Assembly (NCBI GenBank): GCA_905234605.1
Contig: CAJOIE010000002.1
Location: 186,001-250,000 of the forward strand
DNA from: an uncultured Bacteroidaceae bacterium
GTDB taxonomy: Bacteria; Bacteroidota; Bacteroidia; Bacteroidales; Bacteroidaceae
Direction of reading: 5' to 3'
Length of the DNA stretch: 64,000 bases
Positions 1 to 8,530 of this stretch are shown here, piece after piece. Under the pieces are notes generated by a model, which was not told the DNA's origin, did not search any database, and saw only the letters and a list, made by a program, of their open reading frames with translations. The position numbers and the translations under genes were made by a program. Positions within the stretch are counted from its first letter, which is position 1, and the number at the start of each line of letters is the position of its first letter.

Positions 1-1308
1 GCCCTCCATGCGCCGCTGTCGCAGCAGCTTGGCCATGCGGTTGAGGGTGATGAGCTCGTCGGCGAAGTCGCTGGCAGGGCGCGGCGTGCCTTGCTGCTCG
101 GGCTGCCGCACCACGGTGCGTGTCTTGAGGTCGTCGGCCGAAGCCTCATGCCGCTCCTCCAGCAGCTGCTGCACCTCCTCATAGGCAAAGCGGCGGTCGC
201 TGCGTATGACGGTGTGTGCAATGTGCCATGCACGCACTTCGGCCTTGTCGGTCATGGTGAAGATGACGCTATATGTGAGCTTATCCTCGTCGGGGCGCAG
301 CGAGCATAGGTTGTTGCAGAGACGCTCTGGCAGCATGGGTATGGTGCGGTCCACGAGGTATATGCTTGTGGCGCGCTTCTGCGCCTCACGGTCGATGACG
401 GAGCCCTCCGCGACGTAGTGCGAGACATCGGCGATGTGCACTCCCACCTCCACGAGGTTGCTGCCAAGACGGCGGAAGGAGAGAGCGTCGTCGAAGTCTT
501 TGGCGTCGTGCGGGTCGATGGTGAAGGTGACGCGGTCGCGCATGTCCTCGCGTCCGGCCATGTCGGCCTCCGTGATAGTGGCAGGCAGCCTGTCGGCAGC
601 ATCCTCCACGGCCTTGGGGTATGACAGCGGCAGTCCGTACTCCGCCAGTATGGCGTGCATCTCCACGTTGTTGTCGCCCGATGGGCCGAGCACTGTCAGC
701 ACCTTGCCCACAGGGTGCTTGGCTTCTTCGGGCCACTCCGTGATGCGGCACACCACCTTGTCGCCGTTTCTGGCACCGTGGAGTGCATGGCGCGGGATGA
801 AGATATCCGTTGCCAGCGTGCGGTCCTCGGTCTGCATGAAGGCATAGTCGCGTGCCACGCTGATGCGCCCCACGAAGGTCTTGTCCGACCGCTCCACGAT
901 GTCTGTCACCTGTGCCTCGCGCACGTGCCGGTTGCGGCGTGCCATCATCTGTATGCGCACGCGGTCGCCGTCCATGGCGTGCATGGAGTTGCGCTCGGCC
1001 ACGAGTATGGGGTCGCCGCCGTCGTCGGGCACGAAGGTGTTCTTGCCGTTGGCCTTGCGCTGGAAGCGGCCTTCCATGACATTGCTCTTGTTGGCCTGGG
1101 CCCAGCGCATGGAGCCGCGCTCCACGAGGAAGTCGTCCATGACGAGCTCGTCCATCACATCCAGGCACAGACGTCTGGCAGGGTGCGTGTTGAGGCCGAG
1201 GGCACGGAAGACGGTGCGCGCGTCGAGCTCCTGCCCGGGGTGTTCCTCGAAGAGTTTCATCGTGAGCTGTGCTATATCTCCTTTCTTTAGGTGGCGTGAC
1301 TTGGTCAT
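1..1308 (-). CDS. rnr: Ribonuclease R (RNB family 3'-5' exoribonuclease), C-terminal part beyond the window
   Basis: Reading the minus strand from an ATG at 1308 gives 436 codons, open to the left edge. The product begins MTKSRHLKKGDIAQ. It has a winged-helix-like N-terminus, a cold-shock/OB region at roughly residues 80-200, and the start of the RNB catalytic domain. The RNB signature TIDPHDAKDFDDA is visible, with the metal-binding Asp residues at about D265, D271, D273 and D274, followed by VGVHIADVSHYV. This family degrades structured RNA processively in the cytoplasm. The rest of RNB and the S1 domain lie outside the window. The 1308 start keeps the usual short basic N-terminus; an in-frame ATG at 1260 would cut into it. 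Confidence 0.93.
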   Translation of the reverse strand, partial: MTKSRHLKKGDIAQLTMKLFEEHPGQELDARTVFRALGLNTHPARRLCLDVMDELVMDDFLVERGSMRWAQANKSNVMEGRFQRKANGKNTFVPDDGGDPILVAERNSMHAMDGDRVRIQMMARRNRHVREAQVTDIVERSDKTFVGRISVARDYAFMQTEDRTLATDIFIPRHALHGARNGDKVVCRITEWPEEAKHPVGKVLTVLGPSGDNNVEMHAILAEYGLPLSYPKAVEDAADRLPATITEADMAGREDMRDRVTFTIDPHDAKDFDDALSFRRLGSNLVEVGVHIADVSHYVAEGSVIDREAQKRATSIYLVDRTIPMLPERLCNNLCSLRPDEDKLTYSVIFTMTDKAEVRAWHIAHTVIRSDRRFAYEEVQQLLEERHEASADDLKTRTVVRQPEQQGTPRPASDFADELITLNRMAKLLRQRRMEG

Positions 1309-1351
1309 AGTCTTAAGAGGTGGTTAATGTTGGCTGAGGTGTTCCCTGCTG

Positions 1352-1359
1352 CAAATGTT
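1352..1359 (-). promoter_or_regulatory. Possible -7 box for rnr
   Basis: On the minus strand the sequence AACATTTG (1359 to 1352) matches the Bacteroidetes TAnnTTTG box except for its first base. It lies about 45 nt upstream of the rnr start. No good -33 element was identified, so this is a weak call. Confidence 0.3.
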
Positions 1360-1418
1360 GTCATTTTGGGGCAGTTATCATGTTGGTGCAGCCACTTTTC
1401 CGCTCACGGCACGAGGTT

Positions 1419-1453
1419 TTTGGAGCTTATTCGTCAATTCTTGCTTACCTTTG
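1419..1453 (+). promoter_or_regulatory. Bacteroidetes-type promoter of the epimerase gene
   Basis: TACCTTTG at 1446-1453 matches the -7 consensus TAnnTTTG, and a TTTG at 1419-1422 lies 23 bp upstream as a possible -33 element (the usual gap is 19-21 bp). Transcription would begin near 1460 and give a leader of about 20 nt before the ATG at 1481. This supports that start over an upstream in-frame ATG at 1355. Confidence 0.6.
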
Positions 1454-1480
1454 CGGCCTCAACAAGCCTCCATACTGCTT

Positions 1481-2497
1481 ATGCGCATCCTTGTAACCGG
1501 AGCCTCGGGCTTCATAGGCAGCTTCATCGTGAGCGAGGGTCTGCGGCGCGGCCACGACGTGTGGGCCGGCGTGCGCGAGAGCTCCAGCCGGGCCTACCTC
1601 AGCGACCCTGCCACGCACTTTGCCACACTCAACCTGGGCGACCCCGTGCAGCTGCGCCGCCAACTGCGAGCACTGCGCGAGCAGATGGGCGGCAAGTGGG
1701 ACTACGTAATCCACGCGGCCGGAGCCACCAAGAGTGCCACGCGCGACGGTTTCTTCCGCACCAACCTCCACGGCACACGCCATCTGGTCGAGGCTCTGCG
1801 TGCCGAGCAGATGATGCCCGAGCGGCTGGTGTTCGTAAGCTCCCTTAGTATCTTCGGAGCCATACGCGAGCACGACTACTCGCCCATCCTCGCCACCGAC
1901 ACGCCGCGCCCCAACACGGCCTACGGCGAGAGCAAGCTGGCCGCCGAGCAATGGCTGGCAGCACAGGCCGACGTGCCATGGGTGGTGCTGCGCCCCACGG
2001 GCGTGTATGGTCCGCGTGAGCGTGACTATTTCCTCATGGCCAAGAGCATAGCCCAGCACGTGGACTTCGCAGTGGGCTACCGCCGGCAGGAAATCACCTT
2101 CGTCTACATGATGGACGTGGTCAGCGCATGCTACTTAGCCTGCGAGCGGCCGGCAGACAAGGTGGTGCACAAGGCATTCTTCCTCTCCGACGGATGCAGC
2201 TACAGCTCACGCGCATTCTCCGACCTGCTGCAACGCGAGATGGGCGTGCGCCACGTGCTCCACATCAAGGCACCCCTCTGGTTCCTGCGCGCAGTGTGCG
2301 CCGTGAGCGGCACCGTGGCCCGCTGGCGCGGCAAGCTATCCACGCTCAACATGGACAAGTACCACATCCTCGCCCAGCGCAACTGGAACTGCGACATAGG
2401 TCCGGCCCGCGAGCTCCTGGCCTACGAGCCGCAGCACCAGCTCGAAGAGGGAGTGCGCCACACCGTGGCATGGTATAAGCAAGAAGGCTGGCTCTGA
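1481..2497 (+). CDS. NAD(P)-dependent epimerase/dehydratase (extended SDR family)
   Basis: The 338-residue product starts MRILVTGASGFIGSF, with the nucleotide-binding GxxGxxG motif in the first 15 residues. It has the catalytic Tyr-x-x-x-Lys in TAYGESKLAAEQW near residue 150 and a Ser-rich strand (VFVSSLSIFG) before it. These are hallmarks of extended short-chain dehydrogenases acting on nucleotide sugars or related substrates. The exact substrate cannot be read from the sequence. The next gene is a PAP2 membrane enzyme and the one after an RNA methyltransferase, all on the same strand. The start was moved downstream from 1355 because residues before MRIL match nothing in the family and overlap the promoter. 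Confidence 0.85.
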   Translation: MRILVTGASGFIGSFIVSEGLRRGHDVWAGVRESSSRAYLSDPATHFATLNLGDPVQLRRQLRALREQMGGKWDYVIHAAGATKSATRDGFFRTNLHGTRHLVEALRAEQMMPERLVFVSSLSIFGAIREHDYSPILATDTPRPNTAYGESKLAAEQWLAAQADVPWVVLRPTGVYGPRERDYFLMAKSIAQHVDFAVGYRRQEITFVYMMDVVSACYLACERPADKVVHKAFFLSDGCSYSSRAFSDLLQREMGVRHVLHIKAPLWFLRAVCAVSGTVARWRGKLSTLNMDKYHILAQRNWNCDIGPARELLAYEPQHQLEEGVRHTVAWYKQEGWL

Positions 2498-2528
2498 CCG
2501 CCACGCCACACAGCACCCACACACCACA

Positions 2529-2609
2529 ACACCCTGCACCCTCAACGCAATCACCCTGCAGGGTGACGCCAGACTCCCTGCACCCACACGCCACAACACC
2601 CTGCACCCT
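2529..2609 (+). repeat. Intergenic repeat array A (CACCCTGCA core, 22-23 bp spacing)
   Basis: Four units lie between the epimerase and PAP2 genes: CACCCTGCA at 2530, 2552 and 2597, and the variant CTCCCTGCA at 2574. Spacings are 22, 22 and 23 bp. The second unit extends to a perfect 16-bp palindrome, TCACCCTGCAGGGTGA (2551-2566). The last unit runs directly into the ATG of the PAP2 gene. The array is C-rich on the plus strand, the strand of both flanking genes. It belongs to the same family as arrays B to E. Confidence 0.85.
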
Positions 2610-3572
2610 ATGCGCCACCACCACACAAGCCTCCTGCTGCCCATTGAGCGCGTCGCGCTGGCCTACTGCCTGCTCACGCTCCTGCTCATGGCATGTTTCG
2701 GCAGCAAGCTCGAGCACTCGGGAGCCATGCTCCTGATGCGTGCAGAGTGGGCTGTGCTGACCATGACAGCCGCAGCCCTCGGCCAGATATGCAGCCGGAA
2801 AGCACACGAGGCCGTCGCCACACTGCGCATCATAGTGCAGCTGGCCTGGCTGTCGCAATGGTATCCCGACACCTACGAGTTCAACCGCTCACTGCCAAGC
2901 CTGGACCACCTTGCAGCCCGTGCCGAACAATGGCTCTTCGGCTGCCAGCCCTCGCTGCTGATGCACCGCTGGCTCGACGGATGGGCATGGAGCGAAGCCT
3001 TCAACATGGGCTACTTCAGCTACTTCCCCATGATAGCCACACTCGTGGCGTGCATGCTCGCATGCCGCCGTCTGCGGCCACAAGCCATGCACGTGGCCAC
3101 GACGCTGATAGCAGCCTTCTTCATCTACTACCTCATATACATCGTCCTCCACGTAGCAGGGCCACAGTACTACTTCTGCGCCATAGGCATCGAAGCCGCG
3201 CAGGCAGGCTGCTTCGCCGATATAGGCACCTACTTCAACACCCACACCCAGATGCTGCCGCTGCCCGGAGATGCCGACGGACTCTTCCACCACCTCGTGG
3301 AGATGGCCCACCAGGCCGGCGAGCGCCCCACGGCAGCCTTCCCCAGCAGCCACGTGGGCATAAGCACCATAGTGATGCTGTTCGCACGCCGCCACATGCC
3401 CCGCCTCGCGCTGCTGATGCTGCCGCTGTGGCTGCTGCTGTGCGGTGCCACCGTCTACATACAGGCCCACTATCTCATCGACTCCATAGCAGGGCTCATA
3501 TCGGCACCCGCCGTGATGTGGGCAGCAGAGAAGGCAGCAACATCACCACTGACACTAAACCAAACAACATAA
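2610..3572 (+). CDS. PAP2-superfamily integral membrane enzyme (Aur1 / inositol-phosphoceramide-synthase-like)
   Basis: A 320-residue protein with about six hydrophobic segments. The C-terminal half carries the PAP2 signatures AAFPSSHVGIST (His acting in phosphotransfer) and AHYLIDSIAGL (second catalytic His and Asp). The motif VAGPQYYF precedes them, as in the PAP2_3 / Aur1-type subgroup that acts on lipid phosphates or transfers inositol phosphate to ceramide. Bacteroidales make sphingolipids, so a lipid-head-group role is plausible, but a simple lipid phosphatase is equally possible. The ATG follows repeat array A directly, and the gene ends 6 bp before the next one, suggesting one transcript. 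Confidence 0.75.
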   Translation: MRHHHTSLLLPIERVALAYCLLTLLLMACFGSKLEHSGAMLLMRAEWAVLTMTAAALGQICSRKAHEAVATLRIIVQLAWLSQWYPDTYEFNRSLPSLDHLAARAEQWLFGCQPSLLMHRWLDGWAWSEAFNMGYFSYFPMIATLVACMLACRRLRPQAMHVATTLIAAFFIYYLIYIVLHVAGPQYYFCAIGIEAAQAGCFADIGTYFNTHTQMLPLPGDADGLFHHLVEMAHQAGERPTAAFPSSHVGISTIVMLFARRHMPRLALLMLPLWLLLCGATVYIQAHYLIDSIAGLISAPAVMWAAEKAATSPLTLNQTT

Positions 3573-3578
3573 CACCCT

Positions 3579-5393
3579 ATGCGACCCGACACAGAGACCA
3601 CACATAGCAACCAGCAACAGGACGTGCCACCGGCACAGGACACCACCACCCTGCCCGGCAGGAGAGAGCATGAAGGCCAGGCCGAAGGCGAAAGCACCTT
3701 CATCGCCAAGACCTTCCAGGGACTTGAGCCCGTGCTGGCCGAAGAGCTCACACGCTTAGGTGCCAACGACATACAGATAGGGCGCCGCATGGTGTCGTTC
3801 ACAGGCAGCAAAGAAATGCTCTACCGCGCCAACTTCTGCCTGCGCACAGCCATACGCGTGCTCAAGCCCATCAAGCAGTTCCGTGCATGCTCGGCCGACG
3901 ACGTCTACGATGCCGTGAGCGCCATCGACTGGTCGCAGTGGCTCACGCCGCAGACCACCTTCGCCGTGGACAGCGTGGTATACTCCAACGAGTTCCGCCA
4001 CTCCAAGTTCGTGGCCTACAAGGTGAAGGACGCCATCGTCGACCAACTACGCAAACGCACCGGCGAGCGCCCCAACGTAAGCGTCACCAACCCCGACCTG
4101 CAGCTGCACATACACATCTCCGACTACGACGCCACGCTGGCCCTCGACTCATCGGGCGAAAGCCTGCACCGACGCGGCTACAGGCAGGAGAGCGTGGCCG
4201 CACCACTCAACGAGGTGCTCGCCGCAGGCATCCTGCTCATGACCGGCTGGCACGGCGAGCGCGACCTGCTCGACCCCTTCTGCGGCAGCGGCACTTTCTG
4301 CATCGAGGCCGCACTGATAGCACGCGGCATAGCACCAGGCATCTACCGCAAGAGCTACGCCTTCCAACGCTGGCCCGACTACGATGCCGACCTCTTTGCC
4401 GCCATCTACAACGACGACTCCTCGGAACAACCCTTCAACCACCACATCTATGGCCGCGACATCGAAGCCAAGGCTGTGGGCATAGCACGCCGCAACGTCA
4501 AGGCTGCAGGCCTGGCACGCGACATCACCATCATGCAGGCCGACTTCCGCGAGACCAGCCTCATGCCCCTGCTGCCCGTGCCCGCCACAGCAGCCGACGA
4601 TGCCGAGGACACCGTCAGCAGCGAGCAACCATCCGAGCCGCAACCCCTGCCCCTGCTCATCACCAACCCGCCCTACGGCGAGCGCCTCATGTCGCCACAC
4701 CTGCTCGAACTCTACCACACCATCGGCACACGGCTCAAGCGTGAATGGGCTGGCGGAGAAGCATGGGTGCTCAGCATGCACGAGGACTGCTTCCGCGAGA
4801 TAGGCCTCAAGCCGTCACTGCGCACACCCCTCTACAACGGTGCCCTCGAGGTGGAGCTGCGCAAGTACCAGCTCTTCGCCGGCCGTCTCAGCGAGCACCG
4901 CGCCGCCGGCCACGACATCAAGACCGACGCAGAGCGCCGCGAGATGGCTCGCCCCCACCGCTTCAAGCAGCGCCACAATGAGGAGCCGACCGACGACACA
5001 CAGCAGGGCGACCACTACTTCAACCGCTATTCCAACAAAGAAGCCTACCAAGCCCGCCGCCCCTACGGCAAGCCCTTCGGCAAGGACAGCGAGGGAGGAC
5101 GCCGCAGCTTCGGCAAGCCATTCACCAAGGACAGCGAGGGAGGACGCCGCCCCTACGGCAAGCCCTTCGCCAAGGACAGCGAGGGAGGACGACGCCCCTA
5201 CGGCAAGCCCTTCGCCAAGGACAGCGAGGGAGGACGACGCAGCTTCGGCAAGCCCTTCGCCAAGGACAGCGAGGGAGGACGACGCCCCTTCGGCAAGCCA
5301 GGCTTTGGCAATGGCAAGCCCGGCTTCGGCAACTCGCGCCCTCACCGCCCCTTCGATAAAGGTCGCGGCCGTGGAGGCCGAAAGCAAGGGTAG
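3579..5393 (+). CDS. THUMP-domain class I SAM-dependent RNA methyltransferase (RlmL/YpsC type) with repeated RGG-like tail
   Basis: The 604-residue product has a poorly conserved start (about 35 residues) and a THUMP domain (about 60-150). The methyltransferase domain has the SAM motif DPFCGSGTF at about 232 and the catalytic NPPYGERL at about 363. This family makes N2-methylguanosine in 23S rRNA or tRNA. After about residue 470 the protein becomes low-complexity: five exact-length 15-residue units of the form RRPYGKPFAKDSEGG (residues about 493-567), then a Gly/Arg/Phe-rich end (DKGRGRGGRKQG). Such basic tails probably bind RNA; this is inference. It is the third gene of a same-strand run and meets pepP tail to tail across a hairpin terminator. 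Confidence 0.88.
   Translation: MRPDTETTHSNQQQDVPPAQDTTTLPGRREHEGQAEGESTFIAKTFQGLEPVLAEELTRLGANDIQIGRRMVSFTGSKEMLYRANFCLRTAIRVLKPIKQFRACSADDVYDAVSAIDWSQWLTPQTTFAVDSVVYSNEFRHSKFVAYKVKDAIVDQLRKRTGERPNVSVTNPDLQLHIHISDYDATLALDSSGESLHRRGYRQESVAAPLNEVLAAGILLMTGWHGERDLLDPFCGSGTFCIEAALIARGIAPGIYRKSYAFQRWPDYDADLFAAIYNDDSSEQPFNHHIYGRDIEAKAVGIARRNVKAAGLARDITIMQADFRETSLMPLLPVPATAADDAEDTVSSEQPSEPQPLPLLITNPPYGERLMSPHLLELYHTIGTRLKREWAGGEAWVLSMHEDCFREIGLKPSLRTPLYNGALEVELRKYQLFAGRLSEHRAAGHDIKTDAERREMARPHRFKQRHNEEPTDDTQQGDHYFNRYSNKEAYQARRPYGKPFGKDSEGGRRSFGKPFTKDSEGGRRPYGKPFAKDSEGGRRPYGKPFAKDSEGGRRSFGKPFAKDSEGGRRPFGKPGFGNGKPGFGNSRPHRPFDKGRGRGGRKQG
5055..5279 (+). repeat. Five 45-bp tandem repeats inside the RNA methyltransferase gene
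   Basis: Five in-frame 45-bp units begin at 5055, 5100, 5145, 5190 and 5235, and a partial sixth starts at 5280. Each encodes RR(P/S)(Y/F)GKPF(G/T/A)KDSEGG. The units are nearly identical in DNA, including the third codon positions, which suggests recent unequal expansion or slippage rather than protein-level convergence. Confidence 0.95.
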
Positions 5394-5433
5394 ACGAGCA
5401 TGCCGCCGGCAGTCCTGCCGGCAGCATACAGAC

Positions 5434-5480
5434 GCATGAACGCCGTGCAGCCACACATCGTGGTCACACGGCGTTCATGC
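5434..5480. terminator. Bidirectional hairpin between the RNA methyltransferase gene and pepP
   Basis: A perfect 14-bp stem, GCATGAACGCCGTG (5434-5447) with CACGGCGTTCATGC (5467-5480), closes a 19-nt loop in the 116-bp gap between two convergent genes. A second smaller palindrome, GCCGGCAG/CTGCCGGC, lies just upstream at 5405-5422. Placement and symmetry fit a shared transcription terminator, although no long T-run follows. Confidence 0.7.
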
Positions 5481-5509
5481 ATATCACCATGCTGCACAGC
5501 GGCAGCACC

Positions 5510-7351
5510 CTATGCTATCGCCTCCGTTGCCCGCAGCAGCCACCGACGGTCGGCCTCGCTGTCCAACAGCGGCAGGAGCACAGCGCGCACGCGGGCATGA
5601 TACTTATTAAGGTAGTCCACCTCGTCGGGAGCAAGCATTGAGAGCACAATGGGACGGGTGTCTATGGGGCACAGCGTGAGAGGCTCCATGCGCAGCCACG
5701 AGCCGCAGTCGGTGCAGCCATCGTCCACGATGAGCATGGTGTTCTCCGTGCGTGCGCCGTGACTGCCGGCAATGTATATGCCGGGCTCAATGGTTATGGT
5801 CATGCCTGCGTGCAGGGGTGCCGGCACGTAGTTCATGCGGAACTGGTGTGGGCCTTCGTGCACACTGAGATATGCTCCTACGCCGTGGCCCGTGCCGTGG
5901 CCGTAGTTCTTGCCGTCCTGCCACATGGCATAGCGCGCCAGCACGTCAAGCTGGGTGCCCGTGGTGCCGTCGGGGAACCGAGCCATGGCGAGGCGCAGGT
6001 GCCCCTTGAGCACCAAGGTGTAGTCGCGACATTCCTCGTCAGTGAGAGGGCCGAGAGCAATGGTGCGCGTGATGTCGGTGGTGCCGTCGCTGTATTGCGC
6101 TCCGCTGTCAAGGAGCAGCAGGCCATGTGGCTGCAAGTGGACGTCGGTCTCAGGCGTGGCCTCATAATGCACGATGGCAGCGTGCGGGCCGTAGCCCGCT
6201 ATGGTGTCGAAGGAGAGGTCGCGGAAGAGAGGCTGCCCGGCACGCAGCGAGGTGAGCTTGCGGTCTGCACTCATCTCCGTGATGGCCTGCTTGTCGGTCT
6301 CGTCGAGCCAGCGCAGGAACTGCACCATGGCTATGCCGTCGCGCACATGGGCGGCGCGCAGTCCGTCCTGCTCTGCCTGCGTCTTCACGGCACGCATGGC
6401 GGGGATGGGCGAGTCCCCGAGGCACACGGGCTTATGGCTGTCGCTGCAATCCATGGCCTCGGCGATAGCCACATTCGCCGTCGCTGGGTCCATCTGGAAG
6501 GTGCAGTCGCTCATATCGATGTCGCCGGCACGACACGCGGTGATGTCGTCGTCGATGGCATCATACGGGCGCAGGGCCACATGGTTCACATGCAGGTGGT
6601 GTGCCACCTCGGGTGTCACCTTGTTTGTGTCGACATAGAGGACGGCACACTCCGGCAGCACCAGAAGGTAGGCCACGAAGACCGGCGTGCAGTGCACATC
6701 CTTTCCCCTCAGGTTGAGTGCCCACGCTATCTCGTCGAGCTGTGTCACGACGATGCTGTCGGTGCCGTTGGCGGCTATGCTGCGGCGTATGCAGGAGAGT
6801 TTGTCCTGCACGCTACGGCCCGCGCGTTCCATAGGCTGCACCTCCAGTGGGGCACCGGGCACGACGGGGCGTTCTGCCCAGATCTCTGCAAAGGGGTCGA
6901 AGGCCGTCTCCATGCCAAAGCCCTTGTCATAGAGCGCACTCCGCAACGCCTCTGCCGACATGGCCGTGTTGCACCAGCCGTCGAGCCCCACGCGGGGCAG
7001 ATGCACACCGTCGGAGGGGCGCTCCGTGGCGTGCGATGCTATCCATGCAGCCAGCTCTGCCGCCGTGGCCACATTGCGCGAGCAGCGCACCACCTCGAAG
7101 GGAGTGCCTGCCACCTGCTCCTCGGCAGCCAGCCAGTAGCGGCTGTCGGTCCACAAGGCAGCTGCCGTGAGTGTCACCACGGCTGTGCCGGCAGAGCCGT
7201 TGAAACCTGTTATCCACTCACGGGCTTTCCAGCGGTCGGGCACGTACTCGCTGGCGTGCGGGTCGGTGCTGGGAACGATGAAGGCAGACAGGGTGTGCTC
7301 GCGCATCCAGCAGCGCAGAGCTTCGACACGTGCAGTGACTGGCTTTTGCAT
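5510..7351 (-). CDS. pepP: Xaa-Pro aminopeptidase (M24B family)
   Basis: The 613-residue product has the long form usual for eukaryotic-like and Bacteroidetes aminopeptidase P: two creatinase-like N-terminal domains (about 1-310) and a pita-bread M24 domain (about 320-545). Metal and catalytic motifs are visible: LLLDSGAQYSDGTTDITRT (two metal Asp), HGTGHGVGAYLSVHEGP (His) and MTITIEPGIY (Glu). It removes N-terminal residues that precede proline, in the cytoplasm; no signal peptide is seen. A -7 box lies 31 bp upstream of the ATG, and mdh is transcribed divergently from the same intergenic region. Confidence 0.92.
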   Translation of the reverse strand: MQKPVTARVEALRCWMREHTLSAFIVPSTDPHASEYVPDRWKAREWITGFNGSAGTAVVTLTAAALWTDSRYWLAAEEQVAGTPFEVVRCSRNVATAAELAAWIASHATERPSDGVHLPRVGLDGWCNTAMSAEALRSALYDKGFGMETAFDPFAEIWAERPVVPGAPLEVQPMERAGRSVQDKLSCIRRSIAANGTDSIVVTQLDEIAWALNLRGKDVHCTPVFVAYLLVLPECAVLYVDTNKVTPEVAHHLHVNHVALRPYDAIDDDITACRAGDIDMSDCTFQMDPATANVAIAEAMDCSDSHKPVCLGDSPIPAMRAVKTQAEQDGLRAAHVRDGIAMVQFLRWLDETDKQAITEMSADRKLTSLRAGQPLFRDLSFDTIAGYGPHAAIVHYEATPETDVHLQPHGLLLLDSGAQYSDGTTDITRTIALGPLTDEECRDYTLVLKGHLRLAMARFPDGTTGTQLDVLARYAMWQDGKNYGHGTGHGVGAYLSVHEGPHQFRMNYVPAPLHAGMTITIEPGIYIAGSHGARTENTMLIVDDGCTDCGSWLRMEPLTLCPIDTRPIVLSMLAPDEVDYLNKYHARVRAVLLPLLDSEADRRWLLRATEAIA

Positions 7352-7382
7352 AAACGGAGAGGCAAATGGTAAAATGCTGCTG

Positions 7383-7390
7383 CAAAGATA
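7383..7390 (-). promoter_or_regulatory. -7 box of pepP
   Basis: The minus-strand sequence TATCTTTG (7390 to 7383) is an exact TAnnTTTG match, 31 bp upstream of the pepP start, in the divergent pepP/mdh intergenic region. Confidence 0.65.
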
Positions 7391-7413
7391 ATCCTAATAC
7401 CAATTATAAAGCC

Positions 7414-7421
7414 TACATTTG
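7414..7421 (+). promoter_or_regulatory. -7 box of mdh
   Basis: TACATTTG is an exact TAnnTTTG match, 69 bp upstream of the mdh ATG. It is back to back with the pepP box, leaving a leader of about 60 nt. Confidence 0.65.
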
Positions 7422-7490
7422 CCGACACATCGGTGTTCCCCGAGCATATTCACGCAACTCATAAACTAACCACTTAAACCACTAACAGCA

Positions 7491-8489
7491 ATGTCCTTTC
7501 TGACTAACGACAAGCTCGTAATCGTTGGCGCCGGCGGTGCCATCGGTTCCACCATGGTGCAGACCGCCCTCACCATGCGTCTCACTCCCAACGTGTGCCT
7601 CTACGATGTCTACGCCCCCGCCATGGAGGGTGTGATGGAGGAGATGTTCCACTGCGGCTACGACGGTGTCAACCTCACGGCCACGACCGACGTGGCCGAG
7701 GCCTTCAAGGATGCCAAGTACATCATCAGCTCCGGCGGTGCCCCGCGCAAGGCCGGCATGACCCGCGAGGATCTCCTTGCAGGCAACTGCAAGATAGCCG
7801 AGGAGCTTGGCAAGAACATCAAGCAGTACTGCCCCGACGTGAAGCACGTGGTGATTATCTTCAACCCTGCCGACCTCACGGGCCTGGTCACCCTCCTGTA
7901 CAGCGGCCTCAAGCCTGGTCAGGTGACGACCCTTGCAGCCCTCGACAGCACCCGCCTGCAGAGTGCACTGGCCAAGAAGTTCGGTGTGAAGCAGTATGAG
8001 GTCACAGGCTGTGCCACATACGGCGGCCACGGCGAGCAGATGGCCGTGTTCGGCAGTGCCGTCAAGGTTGCAGGCAAGCCCCTCACGGAGCTCATCGGCA
8101 CGGCCGCCTGCACGCAGGAGGAATGGGAACAGCTCAAGGTGGATGTCACCAAGGGCGGTGCCAAGATCATTGAGCTTCGCGGACGCAGCTCGTGGCAGAG
8201 CCCTGCCTACTGCTCCGTGGAGATGATACGTGCGGTGATGGGCGGCGAGGCCTTCCGCTGGCCTGCCGGCACATACGTCAGCAACGGCAAGTACGACCAC
8301 ATCATGATGGCCATGGACACCACGCTCGGCACCGACGGCTGCACCTACAAGATGCCCGCCGGCACACCCGAGGAGCTCGCCAAGCTCGACCAGAGCTATG
8401 AGCACCTGTGCAAGATGCGCGATGAGCTCGTGACACTCGGCATCGTGCCGCCCATCAGCGAGTGGGCCGCAATCAACCCCAACCTCTGA
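7491..8489 (+). CDS. mdh: Malate dehydrogenase
   Basis: The 332-residue product has the Rossmann motif VGAGGAIGS (residues 12-20) and Asp39 at the end of the second strand, which favours NAD over NADP. Substrate-binding arginines are in APRKAGM (R86) and STRLQ (R155), and the catalytic His is in GGHGEQ (H180). It interconverts malate and oxaloacetate in the cytoplasm, a key step of the succinate/propionate fermentation of Bacteroidales. It is a monocistronic gene ending in a hairpin plus T-run terminator that forms part of repeat array B. Confidence 0.93.
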   Translation: MSFLTNDKLVIVGAGGAIGSTMVQTALTMRLTPNVCLYDVYAPAMEGVMEEMFHCGYDGVNLTATTDVAEAFKDAKYIISSGGAPRKAGMTREDLLAGNCKIAEELGKNIKQYCPDVKHVVIIFNPADLTGLVTLLYSGLKPGQVTTLAALDSTRLQSALAKKFGVKQYEVTGCATYGGHGEQMAVFGSAVKVAGKPLTELIGTAACTQEEWEQLKVDVTKGGAKIIELRGRSSWQSPAYCSVEMIRAVMGGEAFRWPAGTYVSNGKYDHIMMAMDTTLGTDGCTYKMPAGTPEELAKLDQSYEHLCKMRDELVTLGIVPPISEWAAINPNL

Positions 8490-8530
8490 GCACAGCCGCA
8501 CGAGCGGCACCGCGCAGGGACACGCACCGA

